Assembly (NCBI GenBank): GCA_046290495.1
Contig: JBKAGT010000005.1
Coordinates: 1,364,001 to 1,428,000 of the forward strand
DNA length: 64,000 nt
DNA from: PGYR01 sp046290495
Lineage (GTDB): Bacteria; Bacteroidota; Ignavibacteria; Kapaibacteriales; UBA2268
Direction: 5' to 3'
This document shows, piece by piece, positions 43,423 through 50,765 of this stretch. The notes under the pieces are model-generated. The model saw only the letters and a program-made list of their open reading frames with translations, did not search any database and was not told the origin of the DNA. How positions within the stretch are numbered: the first letter of the stretch is position 1; each line of letters begins with the position of its first letter. Position numbers and translations under genes: made by a program.

Positions 43423-45429
43423 TTGGTTTCTAAGTTACAATATATAATTATATCAATATTTATCCTATTGGCGTACCAATTAAAATCGGACAGTTGGTAT
43501 GATCCTGAATGGTCGGAAATGATTTCTGAATCAAAGGTAATTGCACTCGTTGAGTATATTGAATCTGGAGACTTCAAGGCAAAAGCAAAGGCACTTAAGG
43601 TTTATAAGGGGCAACACGAAAGTAATGAGTTTTGGATAGGTGAAATTAGTAATAGGTATGGCCCTATTGACACAATGAATAAAGGTGACAAGTATATTGT
43701 TTTTTTAAGATTTCCCTTACATAAGTCAAAAAAAGGGTACTCTTCTATTGTTTGGTCACCTACTTCTGGGGATCTGAAAGTCAAGGGTGATAAAGTTCAA
43801 TATGATTTATTAAATACCACATACTACAGCAAACAGAAATACTACAGCTTAGAATTATTCGAAGAGTTCTTATATGCTACTCAATCTCCAAACGAAAGTT
43901 TTCATTCTAAGATAATGAACAAACTTAAAAAGAACTATGATGATGAGTTGGCAGTTCAATATATGATGATGTTGTATCTTTCTTCATATAATAAATATGA
44001 TCCTATTTTCAGAAAAATCGCTGAATCAGGTAAGCTAAGAAGATGTTTGGCATTAACTAACCTACTAGGTGAAATTCAGAATTCAAATTCTAGAGAGCTT
44101 TTAGTTTATTTATTAGGCTATTATCATAACAAACTTCAGGGAGAAATTGTTAGACAATTAGCAAAATTTAATAGCGATACAGTTGGTCCAATTTTACTTT
44201 CACATTTGGATAAAGTCGCATTGAAAAGTGGAAAAAATCGAAACATAATGAACCCTGTCATGAATTCGAATAGAGGTGGTAGAAATCAAATAATTAAAAC
44301 ACTTGGTGATATAAAGTATAAACCTGCTGAGGAAACACTTTTATCCCTCTTAAATACAAATGATGAAGATTTATTTGAAATAGTAATTGAGACCCTTATT
44401 AAACTAGGGAGTAAAAAGTATATAGAGTTTTTGAAAAGTAATCTTAAAAGCAAGAATTACCCTTTAATCTATCAGACCTGTCGATTTATTGTAGACAAAG
44501 ATTTAAAAGAATGTAAACCTGAATTAATGGAATATGTATCTACATACAGTAAAAACCAAGGTATTGACACATATCTGATAGATGACTTTAGTGGGATTTC
44601 ATATTTCAATGATAGTGAAACAAGAGAATTTTTAGAGAATGATTACAGAATGATGTTGAATAATAGTGATACTTTGAATAGCTATTATTTGAGATTTTGG
44701 ATAGCAAAATATCTTGAAGTGTTTAAAAAATTGGATTATAAGAATCGTAGGGAGCTGATATTTTTGGCGCTCTACAATTGGTTCGGATATAATGAGGACT
44801 TTGTAAAACACCCAAAATTATTCGAATTCAAAAAATATATTGAAGATAATCACATTAAGAGAGTTAGAGAAGTGCTTAATGATTCAATTGTTAAAGATGT
44901 AAGAGCTATTGTTTTCTTAAGAAACACATTAGAGTACAACCAAAACTATAACCCAGAATTTGAAGTAAATATTAATATAGAGCTTAATGATATAGAATAT
45001 GTTAACTACAGAAAAAGCATGGACGAAGTTAGATTTAAGGTGGCTAATGAAATGAATATACCTGCTGGAAATATTTGTGTAAATATTGAGCATTATGTCT
45101 CGAATCACAATGAAAGATTTCTGAAAGATATCAGAAGAACACCACTCGATAAATATTATCAGTACGTAATAGAAAACTGTAATCAATTTGATTTAGAATT
45201 CTTAAAAAATATAAAGAAAAGTGGATTTATCGTAAACAAATGGAGTAAACTGACCATTGAAAAGAATATAAATATTTTAGATAACAAGTTGGATGGTAAC
45301 AAAAGAATTAAAGCAGAAGGTGAGTACTCTAAAATTTTATGGTTCTCACTGCTCGGTTTATCGTCTATAGCTGTGGTTACATCAACATTTATATTTTACA
45401 GAAAAAGAAGTGACAAGAAATCAGTTTAG
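43423..45429 (+). CDS. HEAT-repeat-like membrane-anchored exported protein
   Basis: 668 residues, TTG start. N-terminal signal/anchor (QYIIISIFILLAYQL), a small beta domain (about 25-130) and then HEAT-like helices (DSWYDPEWSEMISESKVIALVEY, REIVRQLAKFNSDTVGPILLSHL, RNQIIKTLGDIKYKPAEETLLSLLN, ETLIKLGSKKYIEFLKSNL). A single helix near the C-terminus (ILWFSLLGLSSIAVVTSTFIFYRKR) anchors it with a cytosolic tail. HEAT repeats give protein binding. Function unknown. Ends convergent with the small membrane gene at 45426. Confidence 0.78.
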   Translation: MVSKLQYIIISIFILLAYQLKSDSWYDPEWSEMISESKVIALVEYIESGDFKAKAKALKVYKGQHESNEFWIGEISNRYGPIDTMNKGDKYIVFLRFPLHKSKKGYSSIVWSPTSGDLKVKGDKVQYDLLNTTYYSKQKYYSLELFEEFLYATQSPNESFHSKIMNKLKKNYDDELAVQYMMMLYLSSYNKYDPIFRKIAESGKLRRCLALTNLLGEIQNSNSRELLVYLLGYYHNKLQGEIVRQLAKFNSDTVGPILLSHLDKVALKSGKNRNIMNPVMNSNRGGRNQIIKTLGDIKYKPAEETLLSLLNTNDEDLFEIVIETLIKLGSKKYIEFLKSNLKSKNYPLIYQTCRFIVDKDLKECKPELMEYVSTYSKNQGIDTYLIDDFSGISYFNDSETREFLENDYRMMLNNSDTLNSYYLRFWIAKYLEVFKKLDYKNRRELIFLALYNWFGYNEDFVKHPKLFEFKKYIEDNHIKRVREVLNDSIVKDVRAIVFLRNTLEYNQNYNPEFEVNINIELNDIEYVNYRKSMDEVRFKVANEMNIPAGNICVNIEHYVSNHNERFLKDIRRTPLDKYYQYVIENCNQFDLEFLKNIKKSGFIVNKWSKLTIEKNINILDNKLDGNKRIKAEGEYSKILWFSLLGLSSIAVVTSTFIFYRKRSDKKSV

Positions 45430-45617
45430 ATGTCCCCTTCCTCACTCTTCACCTGCTCCTTCCTTTGGTATGAGCGGTATAGCAGGAATAGGTACAGAAT
45501 AGTAACTAAGGTAGAGGGTAGCCAGCCGAAGCCAACTACATAGTGGAAGAAGAAATAGCTACCAAGACCAAGCAAGGATAGTGCAGCTACTTTTTTGGGA
45601 GTAGTGTCTAGTTTCAT
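45426..45617 (-). CDS. Small two-helix membrane protein
   Basis: 63 residues, two hydrophobic helices (VAALSLLGLGSYFFFHYVV and LPSTLVTILYLFLLYRS) with a charged tail (KEQVKSEEGDI). Start ATG overlaps the HD-domain gene stop by 4 bases (ATGA), so it is translationally coupled to it. It also overlaps the end of the convergent HEAT gene by 4 bases. No family recognised, but the coding evidence is good. Confidence 0.7.
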   Translation of the reverse strand: MKLDTTPKKVAALSLLGLGSYFFFHYVVGFGWLPSTLVTILYLFLLYRSYQRKEQVKSEEGDI

Positions 45618-46804
45618 TTCGAATCATACTCCTCGAATAACTTATAGACAGGTACATCGGCTATTACTTTGCCTGCGTATTTGCGTCTTACGGCTTGGGT
45701 TGCCTCTGCTAGCTCACGCGATTTTATTCCGTAGTCTATCGAATTCTGGGCTTCCAAAAATGCAGCAAAATCATCAGCCACCTTGAGCAATGTGCCATCA
45801 TAAGGATTGTATTTGTCTTCGTTATACTTGGTGTTTATCTCAGACTGATCGACTATTTCGCCTTCATTTATCTTTGCCGAAAACTCATTGCGAGTGAAAA
45901 ACTTCATCTCATCTATCCACTCGGACTCTATTTGTGGGAATATCTCCTGGTCAGCAAGCATCTCTTCTATTCTGTTTATTTCTTCTTGCATTCCAGGTAC
46001 TGAGCGTTTCACTGGCTTTATTATATCGCGAGTTACTACCTCTGGCAAATCGTGAAATATACCACCCCAGAAATTGTTGTATATTCTTCTATCAGTCACA
46101 TTTGGTATCTGCTTTGTGAAAAAGTAAGACAGACACGCAACCAACATAGTGTGTCCCAATACCGATGTGTTCGGTATACGTGGCAGGTGTCCCCACCTAA
46201 CTTGGTAACGCAGCTCACCCGTTAGGTCTACGAAGTTCTTTATCTTTTGCTTGTTGAGTATATTCTGTATTCCCTTCAGGTCTTTGTATTTTTCTATTTC
46301 GTTGACCAACTCTTTGTGTATGTGATCAATCTTGTAGCCCTCGGGGTTAGCATTTCGCACAAGTAGAAATTCATAGTAAGTCGAGTAGATATGAGCGGCA
46401 TCCAATATCTTTTGGCTATGTGGGTGGATATAGTCATCCTCCGTCATATAGTTTTTGAACTCTTGCTTTATCTCTTCATTAGTAAACTTATTCTCAACCT
46501 CTTTGTATATCATAAAATTGAGCTTTTTCACTAACTCTTTGTTCTTACTAATCTCTTTGAACACTGGGGATTGTATATCGCTAATTACATTCCTTCGGAT
46601 TAGCTCATATATCCCACCTTTTATAATATCTAACCACTCGAACTCATTGCCATCTTGCTCTTCGTATTTAGCAAAGCAATAAGCAATCATCATTTTGTGT
46701 GAGTGTTTGTCTATCTGAATTAAATCGATTGGTCTTAGTTTATCATTCCATCTGACAATGGAAAACCCTTTGAAAAGTAAGTCAATGAGTGATTTTTTTA
46801 GCAT
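45614..46804 (-). CDS. HD-domain phosphohydrolase
   Basis: 396 residues. The HD core reads SVLGHTMLVACLSYFF and FWGGIFHDLPEVVTRDIIKPV, giving His, HD (His-Asp) and a following Asp, as in YfbR-like 5'-nucleotidases and other HD hydrolases acting on nucleotides. Two flanking helical parts (about 1-180 and 300-396) are not assigned. Divalent metal-dependent hydrolysis of a nucleotide is the likely role. Coupled to the small membrane protein. Cytosolic. Confidence 0.85.
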   Translation of the reverse strand: MLKKSLIDLLFKGFSIVRWNDKLRPIDLIQIDKHSHKMMIAYCFAKYEEQDGNEFEWLDIIKGGIYELIRRNVISDIQSPVFKEISKNKELVKKLNFMIYKEVENKFTNEEIKQEFKNYMTEDDYIHPHSQKILDAAHIYSTYYEFLLVRNANPEGYKIDHIHKELVNEIEKYKDLKGIQNILNKQKIKNFVDLTGELRYQVRWGHLPRIPNTSVLGHTMLVACLSYFFTKQIPNVTDRRIYNNFWGGIFHDLPEVVTRDIIKPVKRSVPGMQEEINRIEEMLADQEIFPQIESEWIDEMKFFTRNEFSAKINEGEIVDQSEINTKYNEDKYNPYDGTLLKVADDFAAFLEAQNSIDYGIKSRELAEATQAVRRKYAGKVIADVPVYKLFEEYDSK

Positions 46805-46816
46805 AATTCTCTTGGT

Positions 46817-47854
46817 TTATTGCTTTTTTTCTATTCTCTTATCTCTCTGCTGCTTGGCCAAAACCCTAAGGTCAGCCACCTTGTCGCCTTCATCTATTAT
46901 CTCTACTCCCAGTATCGTTTCCAGAACATCTTCCATAGTTATTAGCCCTTCCACACCGCCGTATTCATCAACTACTATGAACATGTGCTTCTTCCTTCTC
47001 AGGAATTCCTCTAGTGCCTTGTCTAACCTAGTGCCTTCTTGTATTAGGTTCAGCTCTCTAGTTATGGAGCGGATGTTCTTGTTTGTCTCGCCCTTCAGAG
47101 CTGTTAGGAATATATCTTTCGATAGCACATAGCCAACTATTTCCTCATGCTCGGTATCTTGACTCCACACCGGTATTCTCGAATACTGGCTAAGCTCAGT
47201 TATATTCTGCACCTCACCAATAGTCTGACCCTCAGTAAGTGTTACCATGACAGTTCTCGGAGTCATAACATCAGTGACTAGCACTTCGCTGAAGTTCATT
47301 ATGTTTTTCAGTATTCGGTACTCATCATCATCTAGCGAGCCCTCATCTTTTGCAGACTCGAATAGTGCAGTGATCTCTTCCCTACTGTTTTCTTCAGCAT
47401 TCTTACCGCTAACTCTAAGTGACACCTTGTCCATCAGAGCTTCCAACGGTTTGTTGAGGGTAAAGAACAAATCATAGAATGCTATGAACTTGTTTACATA
47501 CTTCTTAGATAGCTTCATACCAGCCACGAATGATGCAAACTTCAACACTGCAATAATAACTATCAGCACAACAAAAGAAATAATTATTGTCAGCATACTG
47601 TCGTTTGCTACGGTCATACTTAGACCATAGGTAAACAGTGCAAGCGATAGCAACAATGTTTCTAATAGTAAAAATGGATTGAGAGTCTCGTCGTATCTGA
47701 GCCAAAATTTTTGGAGCTTTCTCGAGTTAGGTATCTCGTCTTCAATCATTTCGTCCAAGTCATCTTGACTTAGCGACGAAATTAAGTTTGAAATAAACGA
47801 AATTAGGGTAGCAACTATAATTGAAATAGTCGTTATCGTCTGGGGTACGTCCAT
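46817..47854 (-). CDS. HlyC/CorC-family (CNNM-like) protein with CBS domains
   Basis: 345 residues. N-terminal helices at about 8-28, 61-81, 85-115 form a shortened membrane part, followed by a linker with EEITALFESAKDEGSLDDDE, then a CBS pair (about 180-330): VTDVMTPRTVMVTL, YSRIPVWSQDTEHEEIVGYVLSKDIF and MFIVVDEYGGVEGLITMEDVLETILGVEI. This matches Bacteroidota HlyC/CorC proteins, which are linked to divalent-metal and Mg2+/Co2+ resistance. The C-terminal CorC_HlyC transport domain is missing or very short. Same strand as the HD gene, 12 bases apart. Confidence 0.9.
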   Translation of the reverse strand: MDVPQTITTISIIVATLISFISNLISSLSQDDLDEMIEDEIPNSRKLQKFWLRYDETLNPFLLLETLLLSLALFTYGLSMTVANDSMLTIIISFVVLIVIIAVLKFASFVAGMKLSKKYVNKFIAFYDLFFTLNKPLEALMDKVSLRVSGKNAEENSREEITALFESAKDEGSLDDDEYRILKNIMNFSEVLVTDVMTPRTVMVTLTEGQTIGEVQNITELSQYSRIPVWSQDTEHEEIVGYVLSKDIFLTALKGETNKNIRSITRELNLIQEGTRLDKALEEFLRRKKHMFIVVDEYGGVEGLITMEDVLETILGVEIIDEGDKVADLRVLAKQQRDKRIEKKQ

Positions 47855-47930
47855 AAGTTAAAAAGCTTCTTGGCTCCTAGTGTTAATAATATCTGTCAGT
47901 TAGAACAACACTAACGTAACTGCAATTATA

Positions 47931-48563
47931 TTAGTTTGTCCAATCTTTATCAACTATATTTATTCTACCTGGGTAGTTTATATTACCGAACTGTGTTTTA
48001 ACAGTTGGTCTGGCGTCCAGTTTCAGATTTGCAGCCGAACCGTTTTGTCCGCCAATAGCTAATGCAAGGTTGATAAGGTCATTATATCCCTCATTCCCAA
48101 AAAACTCATACAAATCTAAACTCATAGTTAGAGGAATATTAGTCGCTTTACCAGTACCAGGTATTATGAAATCATTACTAATATCGCCGGCTATAGTTTG
48201 CTTGCCATCTATGAACAGTCTCCAATCCAATCCAGTAAGAGTTGCCGAAGACTGCTTTGTACCACCTGTGCCATCATTAGGGTTTCGGGCATCTAAATTA
48301 AGTACAAATTGTGCAGGCAAGCGCTTGTCTGCAAATGCTTTTGTCAGTCTTATACCATCCATTACCGAAAGGTCATTAACAGATTTAATATTGCTCAAGT
48401 TCACACCAGCAACAACAAAATTATTCACATTGTCTAGCTTAAATTCTAACCTTTGCAAATTAGCAATCGAATCTTTAATCTGATTCAGTGTCTTACAGCT
48501 ACTAAAAAGTAACGACGCTACCAACACTGCAAGAAGCGATATTTTTATTCTACTTATGTTCAC
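47931..48563 (-). CDS. LEA14-like domain lipoprotein
   Basis: 210 residues, GTG start. Lipobox LLFSSCKTL. The mature part is a LEA14-like beta-sandwich repeat: RLEFKLDNVNNFVVAGVNLSNIKSVNDLS, FVLNLDARNPN, ATLTGLDWRLFIDG, IPLTMSLDLYEFF. This group is linked to desiccation or cell-envelope roles. Its start overlaps the response regulator stop by one base (TAGTG), so it is coupled to the regulator. Confidence 0.85.
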   Translation of the reverse strand: MNISRIKISLLAVLVASLLFSSCKTLNQIKDSIANLQRLEFKLDNVNNFVVAGVNLSNIKSVNDLSVMDGIRLTKAFADKRLPAQFVLNLDARNPNDGTGGTKQSSATLTGLDWRLFIDGKQTIAGDISNDFIIPGTGKATNIPLTMSLDLYEFFGNEGYNDLINLALAIGGQNGSAANLKLDARPTVKTQFGNINYPGRINIVDKDWTN

Positions 48564-49030
48564 TATACGTTTAGTCCAGCAGTTTCTAAAACTTGACTCG
48601 ATGATTGACCAGCACCATCCAAAGCTGCAGTAAGAGCTGATACTTTTTTCTGCGCTATATGCAAGTCAGACAATAGTTTCACTTTTGCAACTAATAGCTT
48701 TTCTTCTATTGGCTTGCTCAAGAAATCATCAGCGCCAGCTTCTATTGACTTCAATTGATTAGCTGTATCATTAAGAGAAGTTACGATAACAACAGGTATA
48801 TCTTTGTCGCTTTCGTTTTGTTTCAAATTCTTAACGGTTTCATATCCGTCCATGCGTGGCATCATAACGTCTAGAACAATAGCATAAGGTTTCTTTTCCT
48901 TAACTGCTTCCAAACATTCTATACCATCGTGAGCTACCATTACCTCGTAGCCATTACTTTCCAAATATCTTTTTAACAATTTTGTAGTGATTTTGTTATC
49001 ATCCACTACCAATATTGGTTTTGTACTCAT
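48563..49030 (-). CDS. Single-domain response regulator (receiver)
   Basis: 155 residues. REC domain about 4-120: ILVVDDNKITTKLLKRYLES (acidic pocket), phosphoacceptor Asp in AIVLDVMMPRMDGYETVKNL, the Thr in VIVTSLND and Lys in DDFLSKPIEEKLL. A C-terminal helical tail (IAQKKVSALTAALDGAGQSSS) follows without a DNA-binding domain. It may receive phosphate from a kinase elsewhere, such as the GAF kinase at 9089. It is followed, with one base overlap, by the LEA14-like lipoprotein. Confidence 0.94.
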   Translation of the reverse strand: MSTKPILVVDDNKITTKLLKRYLESNGYEVMVAHDGIECLEAVKEKKPYAIVLDVMMPRMDGYETVKNLKQNESDKDIPVVIVTSLNDTANQLKSIEAGADDFLSKPIEEKLLVAKVKLLSDLHIAQKKVSALTAALDGAGQSSSQVLETAGLNV

Positions 49031-49075
49031 AAGTTAACCCTAATTGTTGATTATTTATTATGCAAATTTATTAAA

Positions 49076-49097
49076 TATAGCATTACCGAATGCTATA
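49076..49097 (-). terminator. Hairpin after the S24 peptidase gene
   Basis: Nine-base arms TATAGCATT/AATGCTATA with a four-base loop (ACCG), just after the stop of the S24 gene. Perfect pairing; no long T-tract on the minus strand. Probable weak terminator. Confidence 0.55.
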
Positions 49098-49100
49098 AAT

Positions 49101-49616
49101 CTAAGTATTTTTTAAAACAGATACAACTACACCTATCAAATTAAAGCATTCCATATCATTTATTTCTATGTTTGGGTAGTTACTATTTGCTGATATCAAA
49201 ATTATTTTATCGGATGTATTCTGATATTTCTTTATAAATCTCTTTCCTTTGTACTCAGCAATTACTGTTTCATACAGCCCCGGATTACCATTTTTATTTA
49301 TTATACAATAATCGCCATCGCCAATCCCAGCTTCTATCATACTATCACCGCTGACTACTATAACACCATATTTTGTATCATTTAGTGAGTTTCTAATTGC
49401 TTCTATGTGGTCAGGGGTATCTATCTTATCGGTCAACATCGACACATTGCTCGATACAGATTTCATCACTGCCTTGTCATAAGCCAGCTTATAAAGCACT
49501 GGGCTCTGCTTTTCTGCTCTACGTTTCAGCCTTCTCAGATTCTCGCTATTGTCTATCCCATTCATCTGCTGCTCTATCAGCGCGGCCAATTCATTGGCTA
49601 TCTCAATCTCATTCAT
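49101..49616 (-). CDS. S24-family (LexA/CI-like) autoproteolytic peptidase
   Basis: 171 residues. C-terminal S24 domain: VVSGDSMIEAGIGDGDYCIINKN with catalytic Ser92 and a Lys in RFIKKYQ (around 129-130), the Ser/Lys dyad of LexA/UmuD/CI-type proteins. The N-terminal part (1-80) is helical and has no HTH. Its ATG overlaps the XRE gene stop by 8 bases (ATGAATGA). A typical HTH-S24 repressor is thus split in two proteins. It could be cleaved in the SOS response, releasing the repressor. Confidence 0.88.
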   Translation of the reverse strand: MNEIEIANELAALIEQQMNGIDNSENLRRLKRRAEKQSPVLYKLAYDKAVMKSVSSNVSMLTDKIDTPDHIEAIRNSLNDTKYGVIVVSGDSMIEAGIGDGDYCIINKNGNPGLYETVIAEYKGKRFIKKYQNTSDKIILISANSNYPNIEINDMECFNLIGVVVSVLKNT

Positions 49617-49956
49617 CTAACCTACCTGCAGCTGCCCTTATTATCTTGTTTCCTTCATCCAATTTACCTTTGTCAAAGTTGTTGATCAATTTCCGTTTCC
49701 TCTCCTTACCTGCTCTATTGTCAGCGAATATCTCGCCCTCGCCAGTCAATAAATAAGTAGGATTGATTCCGTATTGATATAGTTTGACTAACGTCCGTGC
49801 CTGTATAGCAGCCCTACCAGTCTCATAATTCCGAATGCGGTCGCCAGTTTCGTCCAGCATAAACGCCAACTGGTCTGCTGTTAGCTTAACCCCTTCGTGG
49901 AATATATCGCGAACCCCACGAAGCCGTTTGCCAATCTCTTTATTCAGGTTTTCCAT
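49609..49956 (-). CDS. XRE-family DNA-binding protein (phage-repressor-like)
   Basis: 115 residues from the ATG at 49956; an upstream ATG at 50037 gives an extension inside the intergenic operator region and is rejected. Residues 1-75 form an XRE helix-turn-helix (NKEIGKRLRGVRD, KLTADQLAFMLDETGDRIRNYETGRA, YQYGINPTYLLTGEGEIF), the last motif being common in phage repressors. Overlaps the S24 gene by 8 bases, and a perfect palindrome lies 40 bases from its start. Acts in the divergent switch with the Mor-like gene. Confidence 0.88.
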   Translation of the reverse strand: MENLNKEIGKRLRGVRDIFHEGVKLTADQLAFMLDETGDRIRNYETGRAAIQARTLVKLYQYGINPTYLLTGEGEIFADNRAGKERKRKLINNFDKGKLDEGNKIIRAAAGRLDE

Positions 49957-49995
49957 ATAGTTTTTATATAATTTTAATAACTTTTTCTTGCTAAA

Positions 49996-50012
49996 TATGT
50001 ATATTATACATA
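49996..50012. promoter_or_regulatory. Perfect 17-bp palindromic operator between XRE and Mor genes
   Basis: TATGTATATTATACATA, 8-bp arms around a single T. A further half-site ATACATA lies at 50028-50034. The location between divergent regulators makes XRE repressor binding the most likely role. Confidence 0.75.
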
Positions 50013-50090
50013 AAATTGTGCCACTTAATACATACAACAGATGTAAATTAATAAAACTTTCTATTTAAACAAAGTGTAGGAGCAAGAATT

Positions 50091-50351
50091 ATGAATATAC
50101 TCAAAGACCTGAAGTACGAGGACTTAACTGAAGATTTACAGTTAGTTCACGATATATGTGGCGAGCAAACAGTAATCGAATTAATAGAAAACCTAGGAGG
50201 TATTAGTATATACATACCCAAAATCACTCGATTCGACGACCTGATATTCCGCTACGTTAGGGAAAACCGCAAGGTTCCGTACAAAAAAGTAGCAGCTAAA
50301 TTAGGGGTATCGGAACAATACATAAAGAACTTAGTCAAGAAGTACAATTAG
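50091..50351 (+). CDS. Mor-like transcription activator (phage Mu middle activator family)
   Basis: 86 residues. Mor signature: DLQLVHDICGEQTVIELIENLGGISIYIPKI, then a C-terminal helix-turn-helix KVPYKKVAAKLGVSEQYIKNLVKKY. Mu Mor is about 129 residues and acts as a dimer; this one is shorter but covers dimer and HTH regions. Preceded by AGGAG (Shine-Dalgarno) upstream of ATG. It faces the XRE/S24 genes across the palindrome, as in a lysis-lysogeny switch, yet no phage structural gene lies nearby. Confidence 0.85.
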   Translation: MNILKDLKYEDLTEDLQLVHDICGEQTVIELIENLGGISIYIPKITRFDDLIFRYVRENRKVPYKKVAAKLGVSEQYIKNLVKKYN

Positions 50352-50394
50352 GAAGCCGCTCTCATCTCTCCCTTGCTTCTTTCTAATTCCTGTC

Positions 50395-50412
50395 AGCACC
50401 TTCAAAGGTGCT
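50395..50412 (+). terminator. Short hairpin after the Mor-like gene
   Basis: GCACCT/AGGTGC pairing (50396-50411) within a perfect stem-loop, followed by a weak T-rich stretch. Probable weak terminator. Confidence 0.45.
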
Positions 50413-50419
50413 TAAGTGT

Positions 50420-50660
50420 TTGTCATTCTGCTGTCATTGCGAAGGAATAGAGTGACTGTGGCAATCTCAAATCAGACAGCCATGTCAAAAAGATACGTTT
50501 GTCATTCTGATAAATTACGAAGGAATTCGAAGAATCCAGATTAAACAGGGTTGTCTCATTTGCCTGGACTCTTCGGTTACTACGTAACCTCTGAGTGACG
50601 CTAGTTTTCATTCTGAGGGAGTCCTAAGGACGAACGTGGGAATCTATCTTGACTGTGGCA
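50420..50660. repeat. Cluster of degenerate GTCATTCTGA-type interspersed repeat units
   Basis: Three imperfect units begin with GTCATTCTG, GTCATTGCG or CATTCTGAGGGA and end near GAATC or CAATC, one unit in the opposite sense (CTCTGAGTGACGC). Such palindromic units are common as dispersed repeats in many bacterial genomes. No gene is seen in 50352-50765, and this is the longest gene-free stretch of the window (414 bp). Confidence 0.55.
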
Positions 50661-50765
50661 TACCATCAAATAGGACTGAAAAGATTAAAAAATACAGCTC
50701 AGTTATTAAAATTTTGATTATTTGTTTATATTCAACAATCTATAATCATCAATTCTGAACTATAT

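Noticed and set aside
49101..50351. Complete prophage or Mu-like transposable phage
   Set aside because: Only the regulatory genes are present; flanking genes are a response regulator and a T9SS lectin, with no transposase, replication, lysis or structural genes.
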